A stretch of 64,000 nucleotides of DNA from Caulobacter endophyticus (lineage in GTDB: Bacteria > Pseudomonadota > Alphaproteobacteria > Caulobacterales > Caulobacteraceae): positions 88,133 through 152,132 of the forward strand of contig NZ_QDKQ01000064.1 in assembly GCF_003116815.1 (NCBI RefSeq). Direction: 5' to 3'. The translations under genes were made by a program, and so were the position numbers. The notes beneath the pieces were generated by a model, which worked only from the letters and a program-made list of their open reading frames with translations, was not told the DNA's origin and did not search any database. This document shows positions 18,620-28,197 of the stretch, in pieces; within the stretch, counting starts at the first letter, position 1; every line of letters starts with the position of its first letter.

Positions 18620-19552
18620 ATGCGTAACCGGAGCCCGCCGATGAAGCCCGATGTCCTGCAGCTCAAGGCCCTTTCCCCGCAGCTCGAAGCCGGGCTGGAG
18701 GCGGCCTACACGGTCCACCGCCCCTATCGGGCCGCCGATCCGGACGCCTTGATCGCGCAGGTCGCGGGCAAAGCGCGGGCCGTGGTCACCGGCGGCGACC
18801 TGGGCGTGCCCGCCGACCTCTGGGACCGCCTGCCGGCCCTGGAGATCGTCGCCGTACACGGCGTCGGTCTCGACAAGGTCGACCTCGATATCGCCGCCGC
18901 GCGAGGCGTGACCGTCACCACCACGCCGGGCGTGCTGACCCGGGACGTGGCGGAACTGGCGATCGGGCTGTGGCTTGCCCTCTCACGCCGCATGGTGACC
19001 GCCGACCGCTATGTGCGCGAGGGCCGCTGGGCCAAGGCCGAGCGCCTCCCCCTGGCGCGACGGGCCAGCGGCCGCAAGGTCGGGATCCTCGGGCTTGGCC
19101 AGATCGGCAGGGCGATCGCGGTCATGGCCGCGCCGTTCACCAGCGAGATCGCCTATCACAGTCGCAGACCGGTTGAGGAGGTCGCCCACGCCTACCATCC
19201 CAGCCCCGAGGCTCTAGCTGAAGCGGTGGACGTACTATTCCTAGTCACGCCCGGCGACGCTGGCCAGTTGGTCGACGCGGCCGTGCTGAAGGCGTTGGGG
19301 CCTGACGGCCTGCTGATCAATGTCGCACGCGGTTCGGTGGTCGACGAGACCGCCCTGGTCGCGGCCCTGGCGAATGGGACGATCGCGGGCGCGGGGCTCG
19401 ACGTGTTTGAGGACGAGCCGAACGTGCCGGAGGCGCTGTGGGCGATGGAAAACGTCGTGCTGCAACCCCACCGCGGCAGCGCCACCGAAGAGGCGCGGTC
19501 GGCAATGGCCACGCTTGTGCTGGCGAACCTGTCGCGGCATTTCGAGACTTGA
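18620..19552 (+). CDS. D-isomer-specific 2-hydroxyacid dehydrogenase
   Basis: The protein of about 310 residues has the NAD(P)-binding motif GILGLGQIGRAIA and the catalytic set Arg (NVARGSVVDE), Glu (FEDEPNVP) and His (LQPHRGSAT) of the D-2-hydroxyacid dehydrogenases. It most resembles glyoxylate/hydroxypyruvate reductases. ATG 18620 follows a GAAGGAC ribosome site; ATG 18641 (MKPDVLQ) is a possible alternative. Right after it the base composition drops sharply at the next gene. Confidence 0.9.
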   Translation: MRNRSPPMKPDVLQLKALSPQLEAGLEAAYTVHRPYRAADPDALIAQVAGKARAVVTGGDLGVPADLWDRLPALEIVAVHGVGLDKVDLDIAAARGVTVTTTPGVLTRDVAELAIGLWLALSRRMVTADRYVREGRWAKAERLPLARRASGRKVGILGLGQIGRAIAVMAAPFTSEIAYHSRRPVEEVAHAYHPSPEALAEAVDVLFLVTPGDAGQLVDAAVLKALGPDGLLINVARGSVVDETALVAALANGTIAGAGLDVFEDEPNVPEALWAMENVVLQPHRGSATEEARSAMATLVLANLSRHFET

Positions 19553-19709
19553 GAACGGCGCGCCGACCGAACCGCCACTGTCGTACCGAAAAGCGCGTAG
19601 CGCTTGGGCCAGGAACCCGGAGTGCGCTTCGGAGGCTCCGGGGGCGGCATCGCCACCATCACCGCGCGGCACGGTTATAGCGCCTGTATATCCCACACGA
19701 TTTGGCCGA

Positions 19710-20432
19710 ATGGATTTAATAATGACGCACGTCCCACCCGTTCTTTTTGTTCTCAGAACCACGAATTATGTGGGCGTCACGCTTCAAGACCTGCCAGATC
19801 AAGATATTTCCCATGTAAAGATATTCGGGATTGGCGGCGGCAGACTGAGGCTTGGCGGCGTCGCCAGCGATATGAGAAACGAGATCGCTGAATCCATCGC
19901 GCACCGCCTGCCGTCACCTTTGCGTGTATACGCTAGCGCAAGCCGAGATAACCTTCCCGACCTGATGGCTTCCGGTCACCTGATCGTGGTCTCACAGGCT
20001 TTTCGCTCAACTGTCGGCGATTGGGACCGCCTGGAATACATCCCGATTGAACTGGAAACAGGAAAGGACATTGCCTCAAACGAGCTCGGCGGAGGCGATG
20101 TCATTGATGGATACTATATCCTGAATTGCTGGAATAGGGTGGACTGCGTAGACTGGGAAAAGTCTACGTTCGGAAACAAAGCCAACATTAAAGATAAAAT
20201 ATTTTCCGGATGGACGAAACTTATACTTCGCGCCCACAATGATGCGCAGGGAATATTTGCCATACATGGATTAATTAAAAATAGTCGCTTCATATCTCCT
20301 GACATGGCGCGGCTGATTTACAATTCCGACTTGAAGGCAAATATCGATAAAATACCCCTGGATATGTCTTCCAGGGATTCTATCATAAGCGCCTCCGAAA
20401 GGGCCGATCTATATCTGAAAGCTATTTTTTAG
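19710..20432 (+). CDS. Imm11/DUF1629-like orphan immunity-type protein (acquired)
   Basis: The protein of about 240 residues has a codon and base use plainly poorer in GC than every neighbour (many Asn, Lys and Ile, runs such as aatatttgcc). Its C-terminal half resembles the Imm11/DUF1629 immunity fold: GYYILNCWNRVDCVDWEKSTF, later GIFAIHG and RFISPDMARLIYN, the region where family members have a FVS-like motif. Such proteins neutralise polymorphic toxins, but no toxin gene is adjacent. It lies between two convergent core genes. Start could be ATG 19710 or 19722; no strong ribosome site decides. Family assignment is by pattern recognition only. Confidence 0.65.
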   Translation: MDLIMTHVPPVLFVLRTTNYVGVTLQDLPDQDISHVKIFGIGGGRLRLGGVASDMRNEIAESIAHRLPSPLRVYASASRDNLPDLMASGHLIVVSQAFRSTVGDWDRLEYIPIELETGKDIASNELGGGDVIDGYYILNCWNRVDCVDWEKSTFGNKANIKDKIFSGWTKLILRAHNDAQGIFAIHGLIKNSRFISPDMARLIYNSDLKANIDKIPLDMSSRDSIISASERADLYLKAIF

Positions 20433-20482
20433 ACTTTACGAACCGCATCCCGGGCGAGCCCGCCAGAGAACGAGGATCGCCC

Positions 20483-21337
20483 CTAGGCCAGCCGCTCGAT
20501 GCGCACCGTCGGCGAGGTCTGCTTGATGCGGGCAGCCATGGCCACGATCGGCAGCTCCGGCGCGTTCCAGATGTTGGCGGCGGTGACGGTCTCGGCGACG
20601 CCGCCGACGGCGCGGGCCAGGCCGTAGGACAGGGTCTGGCCTTCGAGGATCGAGGCGGCGAACAGGGCGGTCAAAAGGTCGCCGGTGCCGCTGGGCGAGC
20701 GCTCGGCCTTGGCGTGGGCGGCCAGCCAGCCTTCCTTGCGATCTGCGTAGACGACGCCGATCTCGTTTCCGCGCTGCACCGACGAGACGATCACCGGCTT
20801 GTTCAGCAGGCGGGCGGCGCGAACGGCCCCGGCCGGATCGCGCACCTCCGCGCCGGTCAGGCGCTGCAGTTCCCAAGCGTTGGGGGCGACGATATCGGCG
20901 CGCGGGATCAGGTCGGCGGCGATCGCGTCGGCCACCTCGGCGGGCACGTAGAGGCCCTTGCCGGCGTCGCCCATGGTCGGATCGACGATGATGGTCGGCT
21001 TGCGGCCCGAAGACCCGTCGCGTGGCGCGGCCCGCACGGCGTCGATGGCGCGGGCGGCCGCGCGCACCTGGGCGGCCGTGGCGAAATAGCCGGTGATGAC
21101 GAGGTCGGTCAGGCCGAACAGGCCGTTGGCCTCCAGCCCGTCGAGCATGCCCTCGACCACCTCGATCGGCACCGGCGCGCCGCCGGGAACGCCCCAGCCG
21201 GGATGGCGGCCGAACAGCACGGTCGGCACGACCATGGTGTCGATGCGGAACTGGGTCAGGGCCGCGGCCTGGGCGGTGGCGCCGACCTGGCTGCCGGCGA
21301 CATGGCTGGAAATGAGAAGCGCGAGCGGCATGGCCAA
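20483..21337 (-). CDS. pdxY: Pyridoxal kinase (PdxY-type)
   Basis: The 284-residue ribokinase-fold protein phosphorylates pyridoxal in the vitamin B6 salvage pathway. It shows ISSHVAGSQVG at the N-terminus, the substrate region FGRHPGWG, VDPTMGD, NAWELQRLTG and the anion-hole/catalytic motif PSGTGDLLTALF. Length and motif order match PdxY/PdxK. An in-frame second Met (MPLALL) lies two codons later. The gene converges on the acquired immunity-like gene. Confidence 0.92.
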   Translation of the reverse strand: MAMPLALLISSHVAGSQVGATAQAAALTQFRIDTMVVPTVLFGRHPGWGVPGGAPVPIEVVEGMLDGLEANGLFGLTDLVITGYFATAAQVRAAARAIDAVRAAPRDGSSGRKPTIIVDPTMGDAGKGLYVPAEVADAIAADLIPRADIVAPNAWELQRLTGAEVRDPAGAVRAARLLNKPVIVSSVQRGNEIGVVYADRKEGWLAAHAKAERSPSGTGDLLTALFAASILEGQTLSYGLARAVGGVAETVTAANIWNAPELPIVAMAARIKQTSPTVRIERLA

Positions 21338-21420
21338 AGCGATTAGCCGAGCCTGCGGAACTTGAACAGGGCGTCACGACGGCAAAACCGAGGCCGCCGT
21401 CTCGCTGCCGCCTCCGCAAC

Positions 21421-21448
21421 AAAAAAGCCCGCTCCGAAGAGCGGGCTT
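21421..21448 (-). terminator. Rho-independent terminator of ahcY
   Basis: Read on the minus strand, a 10-bp stem (AAGCCCGCTC/GAGCGGGCTT) with a four-base loop is followed by a run of T, about 28 bases after the ahcY stop codon. Confidence 0.9.
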
Positions 21449-21475
21449 TCCGTGAAACGCCTGTCGGCGGTTCGC

Positions 21476-22867
<1,392 letters not shown>

Positions 22868-22931
22868 GTTTCGGCTCCTGATGGGGGTGTCTTGTGCGCT
22901 CTATAGCGCGCGGCGGCGACACTGGCAAACT

Positions 22932-22953
22932 GACATAAAGATTTCCTTATGTC
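22932..22953. promoter_or_regulatory. Candidate SahR operator upstream of ahcY
   Basis: The sequence is an imperfect palindrome of 22 bases: GACATAA arms, then an inner GA/TC, with one mismatch pair and a TT centre. SahR is an ArsR-type repressor sensing S-adenosylhomocysteine and its known sites upstream of ahcY in Proteobacteria have an ATAAAGA...TCTTTAT core, which this resembles. It lies 65 bases from the ahcY start. Family match is from memory of the motif. Confidence 0.55.
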
Positions 22954-23062
22954 CGCCAGCCCAAGAAAGCGGCAAGGCGAATACGCGCGACGGGAGAACT
23001 GGCGTGACCCTTGCGGACGACCGCGGCTCTAGTGCCAATGTGGGATGTGGGGGACTATCGAT

Positions 23063-23167
23063 ATGCGCTCGCCGAGCCGGCCTTTCTTCAAGGCCTATGA
23101 AGTCGTGGCCATCGTGGCCTTCGTCATCGTCGCCGCCGTCGTCGGCAGCCTGAAACTCGTCTACTGA
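23063..23167 (+). CDS. 34-residue single-helix membrane microprotein
   Basis: A short frame encodes 34 residues: a basic N-terminus (MRSPSRPFFKAYE), one strongly hydrophobic helix rich in Val/Ala/Ile and a short tail GSLKLVY. A run of five G lies about ten bases upstream. An in-frame ATG at 23045 would add MWGTID. It would sit in the inner membrane with the N-terminus probably inside. It lies between ahcY (divergent) and the AsmA gene, 60 bases ahead of the latter. Function unknown; support is the hydrophobic pattern only. Confidence 0.45.
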   Translation: MRSPSRPFFKAYEVVAIVAFVIVAAVVGSLKLVY

Positions 23168-23226
23168 TTTAGGCTCCGGACAGGCGATCAGGGAACGGAA
23201 CGGCGTTCGCCGCGCGTTGTAGGCGG

Positions 23227-25317
23227 ATGCCGGAAGGTTCCGTTTCGACACCGCCGCCGCCGACCAGCCCCGGGCGCAAGCCCGGGAGCCGCTGGCGCGC
23301 CCTGCCCCGATCGGCCCGCTGGGGCATCGGCGGCGCCCTGCTGATCCTGGCGGCCATCGTCGCCTTCTTCGTCTGGTTCGACTGGAACATGCTGCGCGGA
23401 CCGGTCGGTCGGTTCGCTTCGGCCCAGCTGAAGCGCGAGGTGAGGATCGACGGCGACCTGCGCGTCCATCCCTGGTCGTTCTCGCCCAAGGCCGAGGCCT
23501 ACGGTCTGTTCGTGGGCCAGCCCGGCTGGGCGCCCAAGACCGGTCCGCAGGCGGGCCACATGGCCAGGGTCGATCGCGTGGCGGTGCAGATCAAGCTGCT
23601 GCCGCTGCTGAAGGGCGATGTGATCCTGCCGCTGGTGGCCGTCGACCGTCCGGACGTGCGCCTGCTGCGCGAGGCCTCGGGCCGCGCCAACTGGACCTTC
23701 GGCGACCCGAACAAGAAGCGCACCAAGCCGCTGAAGCTGCCGGCCATCCAGCACTTCGTCATCAACGAGGGCGCCTTGCGGGTCGAGGACCGCCAGCGCG
23801 ACGTGCTGTTCACCGGCACGGTCAGTTCCAACGAGCACGCCAGCGGCGACGGCAAGGGCCGCTTCGTGCTGGAGGGCAAGGGCACGTATAATCGCCAGCC
23901 GTTCCTGGCGCGGGTGACCGGCGGCCCGCTACTGAACATCTCGCCCAACCGGCCCTACCCGTTCGACGCCGAGGTCAGCGCCGGTACGACCAGGGTCAGC
24001 GCCGAGGGTTCGATCACCAAGCCGTTCGACCTGGCTCGCTTCGAGAGCGACCTGACGGTGGCCGGCAGCGACCTCAACCGTCTCTATGGCCTGACTGGCC
24101 TGACCCTGCCCAACACTCCGCCCTACCGCATCAGCGGCCACCTGACGCGCAAGGGCGGGCGGTTCGACTTCCAGAAGTTCTCGGGCCGCATCGGCGACAG
24201 TGACGTCAGCGGCGACCTCTTCGTGCTGGTCGATCGCGAACGGCCCTACCTGGAGGCCGACCTGCGTTCGAAGCGCCTGGACTTCGACGACCTGGGCAGC
24301 CTGGTCGGCGCCGCCCCGGCCACGGGTCGCGGCGAGACCGCCTCGGCCGGCCAGAAGGTCGAAGCCGGCCAGCGCGAGGCCACCGGCCGCCTCCTGCCCG
24401 ACGCCACCCTGCAGACCGACCGCGTTCGGGCCATGGACGCCAAGGTCACCTATCGCGCCCTGGCGGTGAACGCGCCCAACCTGCCGCTGCAGAAGGTCCG
24501 GCTGGACCTGACGCTCGACAAGGGCGTGCTGAACATGGACCCGATCGCCTTCACCTTCTCGCGCGGCGACCTGGCCGGCAAGGTGCGGCTGGACGCGCGG
24601 CCCAGCGTGCCGGTCACCGACCTTGATTTGCGCCTGACCAACGCCAAGCTGGAGGACTTCATCCCGCTGAAGACCGGCGGCAAGCCGGCCATCGAGGGCG
24701 GCATCGTGGCCCGGGCCAAGCTGCGCGGCGTCGGCAACTCGGTGCACCGCGCCGCGGCCTCGTCGAACGGCACGGTGACCCTGGTCGCCCCCAAAGGCCA
24801 GGTGCGCCAGGCCTTCGCCGAGCTGCTGGGCGTCAACGCCTCCAAGGGCCTGCTGATGCTGCTGTCGAAAGACAACAAGGAGACCAGCCTGCGCTGCGCC
24901 GTGGCCAGTTTCGACGTGAAGGACGGCGTCATGCGCGCCGACAAGATCATCGCCGACACCGGCGTCGTCGTCGCCAAGGGCGAGGGTACGATCAACCTGA
25001 AGACCGAGCGCCTGGACCTGCGCATTGAGGGCGACAGCAAGAAGCCGCGCCTGGTGCGCCTGTTCATCCCGATCGAGATCAAGGGGCCGCTCGGCAAGCC
25101 AGACATCAATCTGCAGCCCGGCGGCGCCATCGCCCAGGGCGGCGTGGCCGCGGCTCTGGGCTCGCTGCTCAGCCCGCTGGCGGCGATCCTGCCCTTCGTC
25201 ACCCCCGGCCTGGAAAAGGACGCCGACTGCGCCGGCTTGGTGGCCGACGCCCGAGGCGAGGGCGTGGCGGTGCGCGCCAGCCAGACCACCCAGGCCAAGC
25301 CCAAGAAGGAAAAATAG
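23227..25317 (+). CDS. AsmA-family protein
   Basis: The 696-residue protein has a proline-rich cytoplasmic N-terminus, one membrane helix (about residues 37-58), and a long periplasmic part with the AsmA N-terminal motif (LKREVRIDGDLRVHPWSF, AEAYGLFVGQPGW) and an AsmA-like C-terminal domain (GTINLKTERLDLRIEGDSKKPRL, PIEIKGPLGKPDINLQPG). AsmA proteins are thought to help lipid transport or homeostasis between inner and outer membrane. Its stop codon lies 4 bases from the stop of the convergent CYTH-CHAD gene. Confidence 0.9.
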   Translation: MPEGSVSTPPPPTSPGRKPGSRWRALPRSARWGIGGALLILAAIVAFFVWFDWNMLRGPVGRFASAQLKREVRIDGDLRVHPWSFSPKAEAYGLFVGQPGWAPKTGPQAGHMARVDRVAVQIKLLPLLKGDVILPLVAVDRPDVRLLREASGRANWTFGDPNKKRTKPLKLPAIQHFVINEGALRVEDRQRDVLFTGTVSSNEHASGDGKGRFVLEGKGTYNRQPFLARVTGGPLLNISPNRPYPFDAEVSAGTTRVSAEGSITKPFDLARFESDLTVAGSDLNRLYGLTGLTLPNTPPYRISGHLTRKGGRFDFQKFSGRIGDSDVSGDLFVLVDRERPYLEADLRSKRLDFDDLGSLVGAAPATGRGETASAGQKVEAGQREATGRLLPDATLQTDRVRAMDAKVTYRALAVNAPNLPLQKVRLDLTLDKGVLNMDPIAFTFSRGDLAGKVRLDARPSVPVTDLDLRLTNAKLEDFIPLKTGGKPAIEGGIVARAKLRGVGNSVHRAAASSNGTVTLVAPKGQVRQAFAELLGVNASKGLLMLLSKDNKETSLRCAVASFDVKDGVMRADKIIADTGVVVAKGEGTINLKTERLDLRIEGDSKKPRLVRLFIPIEIKGPLGKPDINLQPGGAIAQGGVAAALGSLLSPLAAILPFVTPGLEKDADCAGLVADARGEGVAVRASQTTQAKPKKEK

Positions 25318-25320
25318 CCG

Positions 25321-26814
25321 TCACCAGAACGGCTTGAGGCCTTTCAGTTCGGCCATGGCCCCCTTGGCCTCGACCATCAGCTTGCCGGTCGCCGCCTGTG
25401 CGGCCGACAGGGCGCCGGCGGCGTAGGCGGCCTGGGGGTCGCCGTCGGCCAGGGCCGCTTCGCGGGCCAGGCTGGCGCCCAGGGTCTGGTCGTTGAGGCC
25501 GCCCAGGGCGTCCTGCAGGTCGCGGGTCGCGGCGGACCATCGCTCCAGGCGCTTGGGATGGTCGGGAAACAGCGGGGCCAGGGCGTCGATGGCGTAGCGC
25601 AGGCCCTTGCCCCGGATGCGCAGGCGATGACGCTCGTGGTCGTCCAGCGCGTCCAGGTTCTTTCCGCGCGACAGCACGTCCTTGGACAGTTTCCTGAGCC
25701 GGCCGGCGGCGAAGGCCCTGGCGGGCGTTCCGCGATCTTCGACCCGCTCGGGATCGGCCAGCCAGTCGCCGGCCTCCAGCCAGGCGGCGATGTCGAGCGC
25801 CAGCGGGCCGAAGCGGTCGGGCGAAGCGGCTTCCAGGGCGCGGGCGTAGGCCGCTTGCTGGGCGTCGATCAGCGCCTTGCCCAGCGCCCCCACCCCCTCG
25901 ACCGGCTGCGGATCGGCCTCGGCGGCCGGACGCCAGGTCCCGGCGATATAGACGTCGAGGTCGCGGGCCGGACCCAGGGCGTCGGCCAGGGCCTTCAGCG
26001 CCTCGGAGGCCGGCGTGGCGCCCAGCTTGCCGGTGACGGGACGAAACAGCTTCAGAAGGGCGCGCAGGCGGCGGGCCGCCACGCGCAGATTGTGCACCGC
26101 ATCGGGGCCGGGCAGGTCGGCCAGGGCCTCGGCTGCCACGCACAGCCGGCCAAGCGCCGTGTTGCCCAGGGCCTGGAAGGCCTCGGCGGCGGTCATGTCG
26201 CGGGTCAGGACGGCGGCCTCGCGGCGCGCGCCGGGCGCTTCGCCCAGGGCCAGGGCGTAGCCGCGCTCGGCCTTGCTGACCAAGGACAGGCGCAGCGGCG
26301 CGTGGGCCATCAGGTCGCGCGCCAGATCGAACAGGGCCGCGGGATCACCGGTCTTCAGCTCCAGCTCCAGCTCGCTGACGGCGGCGCGGTCGATCCCCGC
26401 CTGAAGCTCGCCGCGATCCAGCGCAGCCTCGATCACCGCCCCGCCGTGCTCGACCATGCGAAGGGTGCGCTCGACCTTGGCGGCGAAGATCGGCGCCAGA
26501 ACGTCGCCGTTGACGATGCGGCCGGCCGGGGTCTGGTCCAGCAGGTCGCGGTCGGGACCGGGCCCGGTGACAGGCGCCTCCCACTCTCCACGGGCGAAGA
26601 CGCCGCCGGCCGAGGCCGATTTCAGGGTCTGCTTGCGGCCGCCGTCGCCGTCGCGCACCCGCAGGCCAAAGCCCGCCCGGCGCAGGGCGTGGTCGGCGGT
26701 GTCGTAATAGGTGGCGTCGAGCCGGCGCACCGCGCCTTCCGCCCCCAGGCGGTCCAGGATCGCATCGGAAGCCTCCGGGGCGATCAGGAACTTCAGTTCG
26801 ATTTCGCGATCCAT
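25321..26814 (-). CDS. CYTH-CHAD domain protein (inorganic triphosphatase-like)
   Basis: Started at ATG 26814 (MDREIELKFLI) the protein has 497 residues. The N-terminal CYTH domain (about 1-205) shows the EIELKF signature, YYDTADHAL and RAGFGLRVRDG, which form the triphosphate tunnel. The C-terminal CHAD domain (about 215-490) has paired helical repeats with conserved His/Arg (VHNLRVAARRLRALLKLF and LRIRGKGLRYAIDAL) that bind polyphosphate. Similar fusions (YgiF type) hydrolyse tripolyphosphate. It is divergent from bioB. Confidence 0.92.
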   Translation of the reverse strand: MDREIELKFLIAPEASDAILDRLGAEGAVRRLDATYYDTADHALRRAGFGLRVRDGDGGRKQTLKSASAGGVFARGEWEAPVTGPGPDRDLLDQTPAGRIVNGDVLAPIFAAKVERTLRMVEHGGAVIEAALDRGELQAGIDRAAVSELELELKTGDPAALFDLARDLMAHAPLRLSLVSKAERGYALALGEAPGARREAAVLTRDMTAAEAFQALGNTALGRLCVAAEALADLPGPDAVHNLRVAARRLRALLKLFRPVTGKLGATPASEALKALADALGPARDLDVYIAGTWRPAAEADPQPVEGVGALGKALIDAQQAAYARALEAASPDRFGPLALDIAAWLEAGDWLADPERVEDRGTPARAFAAGRLRKLSKDVLSRGKNLDALDDHERHRLRIRGKGLRYAIDALAPLFPDHPKRLERWSAATRDLQDALGGLNDQTLGASLAREAALADGDPQAAYAAGALSAAQAATGKLMVEAKGAMAELKGLKPFW

Positions 26815-26921
26815 GATCCGACTATAACCACCTTGCAGGCGTTTGACTTCCGCAACGCAACAACGCGCGGATGCGCGGGCCGTCTTGCCATTCGGATCGC
26901 CCAAGTTCAAACCTCCCCGCC

Positions 26922-27950
26922 ATGACGCCGATCAACATCTCCGCACAGCCCCGCCATGACTGGACCCTCCAGGAGGTCGAAGCGCTGTTCGCCCTGCCGT
27001 TCATGGAGCTGGTGTTCGAGGCCGCGCGCGTTCACCGCGCCTGGTTCGACCCCTCCGAGATGCAGCTGTCGCAGCTGCTGTCGGTCAAGACCGGCGGCTG
27101 CGCCGAGAACTGCGGCTACTGCAGCCAGAGCGCCCACTTCAAGACCGGCCTTAAGGCCGAGAAGCTGATGGAGCCGGCCGTGGTGATCGCCAAGGCCAAG
27201 GCCGCTCGCGACGGCGGCGCCCAGCGCTTCTGCATGGGAGCTGCCTGGCGTGAGCTGAAGGACCGCGACCTGCCCAAGCTGGCGCAGATGATCGGCGGCG
27301 TGAAGGCGCTGGGCATGGAAACCTGCGCGACCCTGGGCATGCTGACGGCCGAACAGGCCAAGCAGCTGAAGGACGCGGGCCTGGACTACTACAACCACAA
27401 CCTCGACACCGGTCCGGACTACTACAAGGACGTGGTGACGACCCGCACCTACCAGGAGCGCCTCGACACCCTGGCCTATGTGCGCGACGCCGGCATGAGC
27501 ACCTGCTGCGGCGGCATCGTCGGCATGGGCGAGACCCGCCGCGACCGCGCCGGCCTGCTGCACCAGCTGGCCACCCTGCCCGCCCATCCCGACAGCCTGC
27601 CGATCAACGGGCTGGTGCCGATCAGCGGCACGCCGCTGGGCGACCAGATCCTGGCCGAAGGCGAAAAGGCCATCGACTCCATCGAGTTCGTGCGCACCAT
27701 CGCCGTGGCCCGCATCGTCTGCCCCAAGGCCATGGTCCGCCTGTCAGCCGGCCGCGAGGGCATGAACCGCGAGCTGCAGGCCCTGTGCTTCCTGGCCGGC
27801 GCCAACTCGATCTTCGTCGGCGGCAAGCTGCTGACCACGCCGCTGCCCGACATGGACGACGACAGCCGCCTGTTCCACGACCTGGATCTCAAGCCGATGG
27901 TCATGGTGAAGGCCGAGGTAGCCGCGCCGGAAGCCGTTCCGGCGGAGTGA
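26922..27950 (+). CDS. bioB: Biotin synthase
   Basis: The 342-residue radical SAM enzyme inserts sulfur into dethiobiotin. The [4Fe-4S] cluster motif CXXXCXXC is seen in GGCAENCGYCSQS; further BioB signatures are MGAAWRELKDRDL, YNHNLDTGPDYY and CGGIVGMGET, and the late Arg/Cys region SAGREGMNRELQALCFLAGANSIF. ATG 26922 is used; an in-frame ATG at 26871 would add an unneeded leader. The gene stands alone, with no other bio gene in the window. Confidence 0.97.
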   Translation: MTPINISAQPRHDWTLQEVEALFALPFMELVFEAARVHRAWFDPSEMQLSQLLSVKTGGCAENCGYCSQSAHFKTGLKAEKLMEPAVVIAKAKAARDGGAQRFCMGAAWRELKDRDLPKLAQMIGGVKALGMETCATLGMLTAEQAKQLKDAGLDYYNHNLDTGPDYYKDVVTTRTYQERLDTLAYVRDAGMSTCCGGIVGMGETRRDRAGLLHQLATLPAHPDSLPINGLVPISGTPLGDQILAEGEKAIDSIEFVRTIAVARIVCPKAMVRLSAGREGMNRELQALCFLAGANSIFVGGKLLTTPLPDMDDDSRLFHDLDLKPMVMVKAEVAAPEAVPAE

Positions 27951-27960
27951 TCCGTTCCCC

Positions 27961-28058
27961 ATAAAACCCCCGCGAAAGCGGGGTCCAGGTTTTTTCCGAA
28001 ACCTGCGGCGCTCGACGATAAAACACCTGGCCCGCCGCTTTCGCGGGGATTTTACGGG
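27961..28058. repeat. Imperfect inverted repeat after bioB
   Basis: Two arms of about 30 bases (TAAAACCCCCGCGAAAGCGG...CCAGGT and its reverse complement CACCTGG...CCGCTTTCGCGGGGATTTTA) face each other across about 33 bases. Each arm itself holds a small CCCCGCGAAAGCGGGG hairpin. It looks like a REP/BIME-type element and may end the bioB transcript. I see no second copy in this window. Confidence 0.75.
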
Positions 28059-28133
28059 TAAGGGGCACGAACGGCCCCGCCCCGTTTCTGGACGAAATTT
28101 AATGAAGGCGGGCCCGAGGCTCGCTTGTCCCGG

Positions 28134-28161
28134 ATGCCCCGCAACCTATGGTGCGGGGCAT
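28134..28161. promoter_or_regulatory. 10-bp perfect hairpin upstream of the M16 protease gene
   Basis: ATGCCCCGCA and TGCGGGGCAT flank an 8-base loop and end 36 bases before the protease start codon. A second small hairpin (TTCGC/GCGAA) follows. It could be a leader attenuator, an RNA stabiliser or an operator. Confidence 0.45.
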
Positions 28162-28197
28162 CTTCGCTTTTACGCGAAAACCTATTCGGGGCTCTTC

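Noticed and set aside
19553..19709. Toxin remnant ahead of the immunity-like gene
   Set aside because: Frames here (for example LGQEPGVRFGGSGGG) give no convincing toxin C-terminus and the base composition is that of the core genome.
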